NCBI GenBank assembly: GCA_002270295.1
Contig: NISF01000001.1
Span: 1,488,001-1,552,000 of the forward strand
DNA length: 64,000 nucleotides
From: Enterobacter sp. 10-1
Lineage (GTDB): Bacteria; Pseudomonadota; Gammaproteobacteria; Enterobacterales; Enterobacteriaceae
Direction: 5' to 3'
In this document: one piece after another, positions 55,066-63,342 of the stretch
Layout of the letters: each line of letters starts with the position of its first letter
Numbering within the stretch: the stretch's first letter is position 1
Translations under genes and position numbers: made by a program
Notes under the pieces: generated by a model
Told to the model about the DNA's origin: nothing
Seen by the model: the letters and a program-made list of their open reading frames with translations, nothing else
Database searches by the model: none

Positions 55066-55962
55066 ATGTGGTTGCCGACAATGAAGACAGAGACGATGGA
55101 TGATGATCTGATTATCTATTCGCCATTAATGCGCAGTTTTACCTTTAACGCCTGGCTGGTGGCGGGCTATACGCCAATATTCCCGGGCAACAGGCTGGAT
55201 ACCTTCATTCAGCGCGAGCGGGGCATGAAGGGGTACATTATTAATATCACTCTCCGTGGCGCAGGGGTGATTCATCGTAATAACGAAACCTTCATCTGCC
55301 GTCCCAACGATGTCGTGCTGTTTCCTCCTGGCTGCCCCCATCATTATGGTCGCGAGGCGAAAAGCGATTGCTGGGAGCACCTGTGGATCTATTTTATGCC
55401 GCGCCCATACTGGATTGACTGGCTGAAATGGGATCGTCAATGGCACGACGTAGGGATAACCCGGAGCAGCGACGACGATTTTATTCAGCGCTTAAAGAGC
55501 GATTTTAAAGAGGTGATCCGCCTTTACTCCTCGGCGGACCGGCTGGATGCGATTCTGGCGGTAAACTGTCTGGAAAAGATTTTACTCCACTGTTTCAAGC
55601 TGCAGCCGGGTAGCAACTGCCTCTCGCTCGATCCGCGTATCATCGCCATCTGTCAGTACCTTGATGAGCATCTTGAGGAGAAGATCACCATCAATACGCT
55701 GGCCGCGCGGGCATTTCTGTCACCGTCACGGCTCGCGCACCTGTTCCGCCAGGAGACGGGAATGACGATTTTCGCCTGGCGAGAAAAACAGCGCATGAAT
55801 CGCGCGTCGCTGCTTTTACAACACGCGCAGCTGACGATTGCGCACATCGCTCAGCTGGTGGGATACGACGACGCGCTCTATTTTTCCCGCCTGTTCAATC
55901 AGCAGTTTGGCGTGGGGCCCCGGGAGTACCGCAAACGCTTTTCGCAATTAAACACCCTGTAG
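55066..55962 (+). CDS. AraC paralogue regulating the GH42 operon
   Basis: A 298-residue regulator that resembles AraC itself over its whole length, not only in the DNA-binding part: FNAWLVAGYTPIFPGNRLD, GMKGYIINITLRGAGVIH, CRPNDVVLFPPGCPHHYGR and WIYFMPRPYWIDWLKW follow the arabinose-binding cupin of AraC. The helix-turn-helix pair is FLSPSRLAHLFRQETG and IAHIAQLVGYDDALYFSRLFNQQ. The start is uncertain (ATGs at 55066, 55081, 55096). Similar half-sites to araI occur before the GH42 gene, so a pentose or galactose-type inducer is probable. Confidence 0.9.
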   Translation: MWLPTMKTETMDDDLIIYSPLMRSFTFNAWLVAGYTPIFPGNRLDTFIQRERGMKGYIINITLRGAGVIHRNNETFICRPNDVVLFPPGCPHHYGREAKSDCWEHLWIYFMPRPYWIDWLKWDRQWHDVGITRSSDDDFIQRLKSDFKEVIRLYSSADRLDAILAVNCLEKILLHCFKLQPGSNCLSLDPRIIAICQYLDEHLEEKITINTLAARAFLSPSRLAHLFRQETGMTIFAWREKQRMNRASLLLQHAQLTIAHIAQLVGYDDALYFSRLFNQQFGVGPREYRKRFSQLNTL

Positions 55963-56011
55963 AATCATATTAATACGCGTATAATTTCCGCTGAGAAAAT
56001 CAGGAGGTGGA

Positions 56012-56560
56012 ATGAATATTGCGCAACATCTTGCAGCGACCCTGAAAACGCTGCGTCAACAGCGCGGCTGGAGCCTGTCGCGGCTGGCGGAGGAGACCGG
56101 CGTGTCGAAGGCGATGCTCGGTCAGATTGAGCGCAACGAATCCAGCCCGACCGTAGCGACGCTGTGGAAAATCGCCACCGGGCTGAACGTGGCCTTCTCG
56201 ACGTTTATCGTTGCCGATGATTCCGTTGCGCCGGCCGCCTTCGACCCGCAGCAGCAGGCGATGGTGGTAACGCCCGTTTTTCCGTGGGACCCGCAGCTGC
56301 GTTTTGACCATTTTTCCATCACCCTTGCTCCCGGCGCGCTCAGCGAGTCAACGCCGCATGAAAAGGGGGTGATTGAGCACGTGGTGGTTATCAGCGGAGT
56401 GCTGGAGCTGTGCCTTGAGGGGCAGTGGCTGACCCTGCAGCCGGGGGAAGGGCGGCGCTTTGCCGGCGACCTGGCGCATGCCTACCGCAACAGCGGCGCG
56501 CAGACCGCCCATTTTCATTCGCTGATCCATTACCCAAAAGAAAAAGCCGCCGGCTGTTAA
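56012..56560 (+). CDS. sutR: Regulator of sulfur utilisation SutR (YdcN)
   Basis: A 182-residue XRE-cupin regulator (E. coli YdcN/SutR, 178). The N-terminal helix-turn-helix LRQQRGWSLSRLAEETGVSKAMLGQIERNESSP in outline is followed by a C-terminal cupin (HVVVISGVLELCLEGQWLTLQPGEGRRF). In E. coli SutR represses or tunes sulfur-utilisation genes. Perfect AGGAGG ribosome binding site. Backbone gene directly upstream of rlhA as in E. coli. Confidence 0.92.
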   Translation: MNIAQHLAATLKTLRQQRGWSLSRLAEETGVSKAMLGQIERNESSPTVATLWKIATGLNVAFSTFIVADDSVAPAAFDPQQQAMVVTPVFPWDPQLRFDHFSITLAPGALSESTPHEKGVIEHVVVISGVLELCLEGQWLTLQPGEGRRFAGDLAHAYRNSGAQTAHFHSLIHYPKEKAAGC

Positions 56561-56792
56561 CCCGCGGCCAATCAAGATGACTGATAAAACAATCCACAAC
56601 GTGACGAGGAAAATCCGGAATACGCAGTGACTTTACCCTGTGGGGTTTTTGCTGGGAAATAGCTTTTCCTTCAATGCTTTGCCAGAATCTGAAAATTCAC
56701 GCCGCGGCCGCGGTGGAAATTGTTTTCGTCTCTGCCCACTTCTGACTACAATAGCCGCCATTTCGCCCCCTATAACGGATAACAACGATCGT

Positions 56793-58757
56793 ATGCGCCT
56801 GCAAAACCATCATCTTGAACTTCTTAGCCCCGCCCGCGATGCCGGGATCGCCCGTGAAGCTATTTTACATGGCGCGGACGCGGTCTATATCGGCGGACCG
56901 GGCTTTGGCGCGCGCCACAACGCCAGCAACAGCCTCAGCGATATCGCCGGGCTGGTGCCTTTCGCCCACCGCTACGGGGCGAAGGTTTTTGTGACGCTGA
57001 ATACCATCCTTCACGATGATGAGCTTGAGCCCGCGCAGCGCCTGATTACCGACCTGTATGAAACCGGCGTTGATGCGCTGATCGTGCAGGATATGGGGGT
57101 GATGCAGCTGGATATCCCGCCGATTGAGCTGCACGCCAGCACCCAGTGCGATATCCGTAGCGTCGAAAAGGCAAAGTTTCTTTCCGACGTCGGCTTCAGC
57201 CAGATAGTGCTGGCGCGCGAGCTGAATCTGCAGCAGATCAAGGCGATCTACGAACACACCGATGCGACGATTGAGTTCTTTATTCACGGCGCGCTGTGCG
57301 TGGCCTACTCCGGACAGTGCAATATCTCCCACGCGCAGACCGGCCGCAGCGCCAACCGCGGCGACTGCTCTCAGGCGTGCCGTTTGCCGTATACCCTGAA
57401 AGATGACCAGGGCCGGGTGGTGGCCTATGAGAAACACCTCCTGTCGATGAAAGATAACGATCAGACCGCCAACCTGGCCCAGCTGATCGATGCCGGCGTG
57501 CGATCCTTCAAAATTGAGGGCCGCTACAAAGACATGAGCTACGTGAAGAACATTACCGCCCACTATCGCCAGATGCTGGACGCGATTATTGAAGACCGCA
57601 GCGATCTCGCGCGCGCCTCCGCCGGACGCACCGAACATTTCTTTGTGCCCTCTACGGATAAAACCTTCCATCGCGGCAGCACCGATTATTTCGTCAACGC
57701 GCGTAAAGGCGATATCGGCGCGTTCGATTCGCCGAAGTTTATCGGCCTGCCGGTGGGCGAAGTGCTGAAGGTGGGTAAAGACCATCTTGACGTTGAGGTG
57801 AGCGAAGCGCTGACCAACGGCGATGGCCTGAATGTGATGATTAAGCGTGAGATTGTCGGTTTTCGCGCCAATACGGTAGAGAAAACCGGTGAAAACCGCT
57901 ACCGCGTATGGCCCAACGAAATGCCGGCGGATCTCTATAAAGCGCGTCCGCATCAGGCGTTGAACCGCAATCTCGATCACAACTGGCAGCAGGCGCTGCA
58001 AAAGACCTCCAGCGAGCGGCGGATTGCGGTGGATATCACCCTCAGCGGCTGGCAGGAACAGCTGGTGCTGACGATGACCTGCGAGGACGGCGTCAGCGTG
58101 ACCCACACCCTCGGCGGCGAGTTCGCCGAAGCGACCCAGGCCGATAAAGCACTGTCCAACCTGCGCGACGGGGTAGCGAAATTAGGCCAGACCATTTATT
58201 TCGCCCGCGATGTTGAGATAGCGCTGCCCGGCGCGCTGTTTGTGCCCAACGGCCTGCTCAATCAGCTGCGTCGTGAAACGGTAGAGATGCTGGATCAGGC
58301 GCGGCTGGATGCCGCGCCTCGCGGCCGGCGCAAGGCGGTTTCCGTGCCGCCGCCGGTCTATCCGGAAACCCATCTCTCGTTTCTGGCTAACGTCTACAAC
58401 CACAAGGCGCGCGAGTTCTATCAGCGCTACGGCGTGAAGCTGATTGATGCCGCCTATGAAGCGCACGAAGAGAAAGGCGACGTGCCGGTGATGATCACCA
58501 AGCACTGCCTGCGCTTTGCCTTCAATCTGTGTCCGAAGCAGGCAAAAGGCTCGATTAAGAGCTGGAAAGCCACGCCGATGCAGCTTATTCACGGCGACGA
58601 GGTGCTGACGCTGAAGTTCGACTGTCGTCCCTGCGAAATGCACGTGGTGGGCAAAATGAAGAACCATATTCTGAAAATGCCGCTTCCGGGAAGCATCGTG
58701 GCCTCCGTCAGCCCGGACGAGCTGCTGAAAACCTTGCCCAAACGCAAAGGGGCCTGA
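56793..58757 (+). CDS. rlhA: 23S rRNA 5-hydroxycytidine C2501 synthase RlhA (YdcP)
   Basis: A 654-residue U32-family protein (E. coli YdcP/RlhA 653) that hydroxylates C2501 of 23S rRNA, using prephenate-derived cofactor and probably an Fe-S cluster. Conserved blocks: LELLSPARDAGIAREAILHGADAVYIGGP in outline, the cysteines of GQCNIS and RGDCSQACRLPY, FKIEGRYKDMSYV, and the C-terminal CLRFAFNLCPKQ and CRPCEMHV. The start MRLQNHHLELL at 56793 matches family length; the frame extends upstream to 56640 without support. Confidence 0.94.
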   Translation: MRLQNHHLELLSPARDAGIAREAILHGADAVYIGGPGFGARHNASNSLSDIAGLVPFAHRYGAKVFVTLNTILHDDELEPAQRLITDLYETGVDALIVQDMGVMQLDIPPIELHASTQCDIRSVEKAKFLSDVGFSQIVLARELNLQQIKAIYEHTDATIEFFIHGALCVAYSGQCNISHAQTGRSANRGDCSQACRLPYTLKDDQGRVVAYEKHLLSMKDNDQTANLAQLIDAGVRSFKIEGRYKDMSYVKNITAHYRQMLDAIIEDRSDLARASAGRTEHFFVPSTDKTFHRGSTDYFVNARKGDIGAFDSPKFIGLPVGEVLKVGKDHLDVEVSEALTNGDGLNVMIKREIVGFRANTVEKTGENRYRVWPNEMPADLYKARPHQALNRNLDHNWQQALQKTSSERRIAVDITLSGWQEQLVLTMTCEDGVSVTHTLGGEFAEATQADKALSNLRDGVAKLGQTIYFARDVEIALPGALFVPNGLLNQLRRETVEMLDQARLDAAPRGRRKAVSVPPPVYPETHLSFLANVYNHKAREFYQRYGVKLIDAAYEAHEEKGDVPVMITKHCLRFAFNLCPKQAKGSIKSWKATPMQLIHGDEVLTLKFDCRPCEMHVVGKMKNHILKMPLPGSIVASVSPDELLKTLPKRKGA

Positions 58758-58774
58758 TCGGCGGCGGGCGGAAG

Positions 58775-58813
58775 CGTCCACTAACCGGCAGCCCACCTGC
58801 CGGTTAGTGGACG
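58775..58813. terminator. Long hairpin between rlhA and the cio operon
   Basis: Perfect 17-bp inverted repeat (58775-58791 and 58797-58813, core ACTAACCGGCAG) with a 5-nt loop between convergent transcription units. No T-run on either strand, so it may act as a two-way barrier or mRNA end protector. Confidence 0.55.
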
Positions 58814-58827
58814 GTTAAGATAACAAG

Positions 58828-58953
58828 TTAGGCTTTTAGCCCGGCGGCGGTCATTAGCAGGCGAAAACCCATGCTCACCGCCGCCAGCGCCAGCACGCTC
58901 CCGCCCCACAGCGCCACCATCCAGACTATCTGCTTAAGCCATAATCGATTCAT
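58828..58953 (-). CDS. Small bd-oxidase subunit, DUF2474/CydX-like
   Basis: A 41-residue protein: MNRLWLKQIVWMVALWG, then a hydrophobic helix GSVLALAAVSMGFRLLM and a short tail. Single-helix proteins of this size and layout (DUF2474, CydX) follow bd-oxidase genes and stabilise the complex. The ATG overlaps the cioB stop (TGATG), strong evidence for translation. The basic-Trp-hydrophobic start fits DUF2474, the type linked with CioAB oxidases. Confidence 0.8.
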   Translation of the reverse strand: MNRLWLKQIVWMVALWGGSVLALAAVSMGFRLLMTAAGLKA

Positions 58954-59963
58954 CAATGATACCCCTCACCGTGTTGAACTTTGCCGCGGAATACGTAGTA
59001 ACTCCAGAAGGTATAGCCGAGGATCACCGGAATAATCAGCGCCGCGCCCACCAGCATAAATCCCTGGCTCTGCGGCGGCGCGGCGGCCTGCCACAGGGTG
59101 ATGGCGGGGGGAATAATATGCGGCCAGATACTGATCCCCAGTCCGCTAAAGCCGAGGAACACCAGCCCAAGCGTCAGCAGGAAAGGCCGCGCGTGATGGG
59201 CGCGGCTGCCTAACGCCCGCCACAGCCAGACGCTGAGTGCCAGCACCAGCAGCGGCACCGGCAGCAGGAAAAAGAGGTTCGGTAAGCTGAACCAGCGCGC
59301 GGCGATAGCGGGCTGCGCCAGCGGGGTCCACAGGCTGATAGCGGCAATCACCGCCAGCAGCGCCAGCAGCAGGGCCCGCGACGCGCCGCGCATTTTTTCC
59401 TGCAGCGGCTCCTCGCTTTTCATCACCAGCCAGCTGGCGCCCAGCAGGGCGTAGGCGATGCTCAGGCCCAGGCCGCAAAACAGGGTGAACGGCGTAAGCC
59501 AGTCGAGCATACCGCCGCTAAAGGTGCGGCCGCTGACCGGGAAACCGTTAATGACCGCGCCAACCACCACTCCCTGGGCGAAGGTGGCCAGCAGGGAGCC
59601 GCCAAGGAAAGCAACGTCCCAGAAAGGTCGGTGCGACGGCGTGGCCTGGAAGCGAAATTCGAAGGCCACTCCGCGAAAGATCAGACCGACCAGCATCAGC
59701 GTCAGTGGGATAGCCAGCGCATCGATAATCACCGCGTAGGCCAGCGGAAAGGCGCCGAACAGCGCCGCGCCGCCCAGTACCAGCCAGGTCTCATTTCCGT
59801 CCCACACCGGGGCCACGCTGTTAACCATCACGTCGCGATCCTCGGCGTCACGGATGGTGCAGAATAAAATGCCAATCCCTAAATCGAAGCCGTCCATAAC
59901 GATATACATCAGGGTGGCGAAAACGATGATGGCAAACCAGATTACCGACAGGTCGATAGCCAT
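58953..59963 (-). CDS. cioB: Cyanide-insensitive bd-type oxidase subunit II
   Basis: A 336-residue membrane subunit with eight or nine helices, the CydB/CioB family. Motifs: MDGFDLGIGILF near the start and WDGNETWLVLGGAALFGAFPLAYA. Length equals Pseudomonas CioB rather than E. coli CydB (379). It pairs with CioA. The start overlaps the cioA stop (TAATG) and its stop overlaps the small subunit start, so all three genes are coupled. Confidence 0.93.
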   Translation of the reverse strand: MAIDLSVIWFAIIVFATLMYIVMDGFDLGIGILFCTIRDAEDRDVMVNSVAPVWDGNETWLVLGGAALFGAFPLAYAVIIDALAIPLTLMLVGLIFRGVAFEFRFQATPSHRPFWDVAFLGGSLLATFAQGVVVGAVINGFPVSGRTFSGGMLDWLTPFTLFCGLGLSIAYALLGASWLVMKSEEPLQEKMRGASRALLLALLAVIAAISLWTPLAQPAIAARWFSLPNLFFLLPVPLLVLALSVWLWRALGSRAHHARPFLLTLGLVFLGFSGLGISIWPHIIPPAITLWQAAAPPQSQGFMLVGAALIIPVILGYTFWSYYVFRGKVQHGEGYH

Positions 59964-61360
59964 TAGTGGGACTCCTTTTGCTCAAAATTGCCGGTGGCGG
60001 CGGAAAGCGGGCGCGCCGGGGTGCCGGTGACCGGCGGATTGACCTCCTGTGGGCCTTTGCGGATCAGGCGCAGCATGTAGCTATAGCCCACGCCAAAGAC
60101 CGAGCTGTAGACCACGAAAAACGTCAGCAGGCTGATGGTCATGTGCAGGTCGCCGTGGGCGGAAACGGCATCGGCGGTGCGCTGCACGCCATAGACGACC
60201 CACGGCTGGCGGCCAACCTCGGTGGTAACCCAGCCGGCGAGGATGGCAATCAGCCCCGATGGCCCCATCCAGAGCGCGAAGCGCAGGAAGGGCTTCGAGT
60301 GGTACAGCCGCCGGCGGTAGCGCAGCCACAGCGCCAGCGCCCCGAGCAGGATCATCAGCATGCCGAGGCCGGCCATCAGGCGAAATGACCAGAACACAAT
60401 GGTCGAATTGGGGCGGTCCTCTGGCGCAAACTCCTTCAGCGCCGGAACCTGTTTATCGAGGCTATGGGTGAGGATCAGGCTGCCGAGCGCCGGAATTTCG
60501 AGGCCATAGCGGGTGCGCTCCTGCTGCATATCCGGCAAGCCGAACAGCAGCAGAGGCGTCGGTTCCCCTGGCCGGTTTTCCCAGTGGCCCTCGATGGCGG
60601 CAATTTTTGCCGGCTGATGCTCAAGCGTATTCAGGCCGTGCATATCGCCAATCATCGCCTGGATGGGGGCGACGATCAGCGTCATCCACAGCGCCATCGA
60701 AAACATGGCGCGAATGGCCGGGGTTTGGTTGCCGCGCAGCAGATGCCATGCCGCCGAGGCGCCGACGAACAGCGCGCTGCTAAGAAAGGCCGCGACCGAC
60801 ATATGCAGCAGGCGGTAGGGGAATGACGGGTTGAAGATCACCGCAAACCAGTCGACGGGCACCACCTGGCCGTTGACCACCTCAAATCCCTGCGGCGTCT
60901 GCATCCAGCTGTTGGAGGCGAGGATCCAGAAGGTCGAAATAATGGTCCCGGTTGCCACCATGCAGGTGGCGAAGAAGTGCATGCCGGGGCTGACGCGGTT
61001 CCAGCCAAACAGCATCACGCCGAGGAATCCGGCTTCGAGGAAGAAGGCCGTCAGCACCTCATAGGTCAGCAGCGGCCCGGTAATGCTACCGGCGAATTCG
61101 GAAAACCCGCTCCAGTTGGTGCCGAACTGATAGGCCATCACCAGCCCGGAGACGACGCCCATGCCGAAGTTCACGGCGAAAATTTTCGACCAGAAGTGGT
61201 ACAGCGAGCGCCAGACGGGATTTTTGGTTTTTAACCACAGCCCTTCCAGCACCGCCAGATAGCTGGCAAGCCCGATGGTGATGGCGGGAAAGATAATATG
61301 AAACGATACGGTAAAAGCGAATTGAATTCGCGCCAGGTGGAATGCATCAAGACCGAACAT
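59963..61360 (-). CDS. cioA: Cyanide-insensitive bd-type oxidase subunit I
   Basis: A 465-residue quinol oxidase subunit carrying the haems; it reduces O2 to water with ubiquinol. Axial ligands can be placed: His21 (SFHIIFP), His in PYRLLHMSV, and Met in GLGMLMI; GWVTTEVGRQPWVVYG is the haem-d-side block. It is much shorter than E. coli CydA (522) because the quinol loop lacks the C-terminal insertion, the mark of CioA-type oxidases tolerant of cyanide. GGAG precedes the ATG. This operon is absent between ydcP and ydcR in K-12. Confidence 0.93.
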   Translation of the reverse strand: MFGLDAFHLARIQFAFTVSFHIIFPAITIGLASYLAVLEGLWLKTKNPVWRSLYHFWSKIFAVNFGMGVVSGLVMAYQFGTNWSGFSEFAGSITGPLLTYEVLTAFFLEAGFLGVMLFGWNRVSPGMHFFATCMVATGTIISTFWILASNSWMQTPQGFEVVNGQVVPVDWFAVIFNPSFPYRLLHMSVAAFLSSALFVGASAAWHLLRGNQTPAIRAMFSMALWMTLIVAPIQAMIGDMHGLNTLEHQPAKIAAIEGHWENRPGEPTPLLLFGLPDMQQERTRYGLEIPALGSLILTHSLDKQVPALKEFAPEDRPNSTIVFWSFRLMAGLGMLMILLGALALWLRYRRRLYHSKPFLRFALWMGPSGLIAILAGWVTTEVGRQPWVVYGVQRTADAVSAHGDLHMTISLLTFFVVYSSVFGVGYSYMLRLIRKGPQEVNPPVTGTPARPLSAATGNFEQKESH

Positions 61361-61590
61361 GCAGTGCTCCGCAAAAAAAATTGATTCCGCGCAATTTTAG
61401 GCGTCGCTTGCTTTCGGTTGCAGAGGCAGAAAGGCTCTTTTTTCCTATAACAGTCAGGTTACTGTTATGGATTTTTCGCCGCCAGGGAGCATTATCGCCA
61501 CGATGCGGAGGGGGAGACGTGCTACAAGATCGGCCGCAGGCGTATGCATAACAGTTTTTATAAACTGCCATTTTTTATCACCTGTTATAC

Positions 61591-61602
61591 TATAGGCCTA
61601 TA
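61591..61602. promoter_or_regulatory. Palindrome at the ydcR promoter
   Basis: TATAGGCCTATA, a perfect 12-bp palindrome just after a TATACT -10-like box (61586-61591) and 22 bp before ydcR. Suits an autoregulatory GntR/MocR operator; inferred only. Confidence 0.4.
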
Positions 61603-61623
61603 CGTTCATCTGCGGACTTACCT

Positions 61624-63042
61624 ATGAAAAAGTACCAACAGCTGGCACAGCAGCTGACCGAACAGATTGCGCTCGGCGTCTGGCAGCCCGGCGACCGCTT
61701 ACCCTCCCTGCGCGAGCAGGTGGTCAGCAGCGGAATGAGTTTTATGACGGTCAGTCACGCCTACCAGCTGCTGGAGAGCCAGGGGCGAATTATCGCCCGC
61801 CCGCAGTCGGGCTACTACGTCGCGCCAAAACCGGTTAAGTCGCGCCAGCCTGAGCCGCCGGCGCAGGTGACCCGGCATGAATCGGTGGATATCAATACCT
61901 ACATTTTTGAGGTGCTGCAGGCCAGCCGTCAGGCCTCCATGCTGCCTTTTGCTTCCGCTTTTCCCGACCCGCGCCTGTTCCCTCTGCAGCAGCTAAACCG
62001 CTCCCTGGCCCAGGTCAGTAAAACCGCGACGGCGATGAGCGTGATTGAAAACCTGCCGCCGGGCAACGACGAACTGCGCCACGCCATTGCCCGCCGCTAC
62101 GCGCTGCAGGGAATGAATATTTCGCCGGACGAGATCGTGATTACCGCCGGCGCGCTGGAGGCGCTCAACCTGAGCCTGCAGGCGGTTACGGAGCCGGGCG
62201 ACTGGGTGGTGGTGGAAAATCCCTGCTTCTACGGCGCGCTGCAGGCGCTGGAAAGGCTGCGGCTGAAGGCGCTGTCGGTGGCGACGGACGTCAAAGAGGG
62301 GATCGACCTGGCGGCGCTGGAGCAGGCGCTACAGAGCTATCCGGTGAAGGCCTGCTGGCTAATGACTAACGGCCAGAATCCGCTCGGCTTTACCCTCAGC
62401 GCGGGGAAAAAGGCGCGGCTGGTTGAGCTACTGACGCGCTACAACGTGGTGCTGATCGAAGATGACGTCTACAGCGAGCTCTATTTTGGCCGCGAGAAAC
62501 CGCTGCCCGCCAAATTCTGGGATCGCCAGGATATGACGCTACACTGCAGCTCTTTTTCCAAATGCCTGGTGCCCGGCTTTCGCATCGGCTGGGTGGCCGC
62601 CGGCAAGCACGCCCGGCGAATTCAGCAGCTGCAGCTGATGAGCACGCTGTCGACCAGTTCGCCGATGCAGCTGGCGCTGGTGGACTACCTGTCGACCCGG
62701 CGCTACGACGCCCATCTGCGCCGCCTGCGTCGCCAGCTGGCTGAGCGCAAGCAGCAGGCCTGGCAAGCGCTGCTGCGCCATCTGCCCGCCGAAGTCAAAA
62801 TCCACCATAGCGACAGCGGCTACTTTCTCTGGCTGGAGCTGCCGGCGGGAGCCGATGCCGGGGAGCTGAGCGCGCGGGCCCTGCGCGACAACATCAGCAT
62901 TGCGCCGGGGAAAATGTTCTCCACCACCGCCAGCTGGACCTCATTCTTCCGCTTTAATACCGCCTGGGGCTGGGGGGAAAGAGAAGAGCAGGGGGTTAAG
63001 CGCCTCGGCGAGCTTATTCGCGAGCTGCTGGCTGAGCCGTAG
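61624..63042 (+). CDS. ydcR: YdcR, MocR-type regulator/aminotransferase
   Basis: A 472-residue fusion of a GntR winged helix (residues 1-75: KKYQQLAQQLTEQIALGVW, GDRLPSLREQV, SFMTVSHAYQLLESQG) with a fold-type I aminotransferase domain. The PLP lysine is in CSSFSKCLVPGFRIGW and the phosphate and ring contacts in TAGALEALNLSLQA and IEDDVYSELYFG. E. coli YdcR has 468 residues; MocR proteins usually regulate vitamin B6 or amino-acid genes, and the target here may be the ydcSTUV transporter that follows. Confidence 0.93.
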   Translation: MKKYQQLAQQLTEQIALGVWQPGDRLPSLREQVVSSGMSFMTVSHAYQLLESQGRIIARPQSGYYVAPKPVKSRQPEPPAQVTRHESVDINTYIFEVLQASRQASMLPFASAFPDPRLFPLQQLNRSLAQVSKTATAMSVIENLPPGNDELRHAIARRYALQGMNISPDEIVITAGALEALNLSLQAVTEPGDWVVVENPCFYGALQALERLRLKALSVATDVKEGIDLAALEQALQSYPVKACWLMTNGQNPLGFTLSAGKKARLVELLTRYNVVLIEDDVYSELYFGREKPLPAKFWDRQDMTLHCSSFSKCLVPGFRIGWVAAGKHARRIQQLQLMSTLSTSSPMQLALVDYLSTRRYDAHLRRLRRQLAERKQQAWQALLRHLPAEVKIHHSDSGYFLWLELPAGADAGELSARALRDNISIAPGKMFSTTASWTSFFRFNTAWGWGEREEQGVKRLGELIRELLAEP

Positions 63043-63342
63043 ACTTATTTTTTCTGCGGGTAAACGGCGGGTGGAAAATAACTAAATATTATTATCAAAC
63101 GATACCGGCCATTATTTTTCCGGTATCCATCATAGGAAATTCGCATACCCGCTTCCTGTCTCTAACTCCTTGTCTATAATCCATATTGTTGTTCAGCTGT
63201 TGTTGTTTTTTGCGGAATGCGCCCCTTGTCACAACCTGAATAAATTTCCCGTGAGGGGCATAGCACGCCGTCTACTGTTATTAAGGGAGATATTTTTACG
63301 GCACGGCTGCCGCTAATTTTGTTGTGACAGGAGTAACACCCG
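63043..63342. other. ydcR-ydcS intergenic region with a likely stationary-phase promoter
   Basis: 300 bp without a gene. TCTATAAT (63173-63180) is a good -10 with a C at -13 and no -35 match at the expected distance, the pattern of RpoS-dependent promoters; E. coli ydcS is RpoS-controlled (known). A ribosome binding site (AGGAG) precedes ydcS. Confidence 0.5.

Noticed and set aside
56865-58106. 413-codon open frame antisense to rlhA
   Set aside because: Shadow of rlhA; arginine- and alanine-rich translation without motifs.
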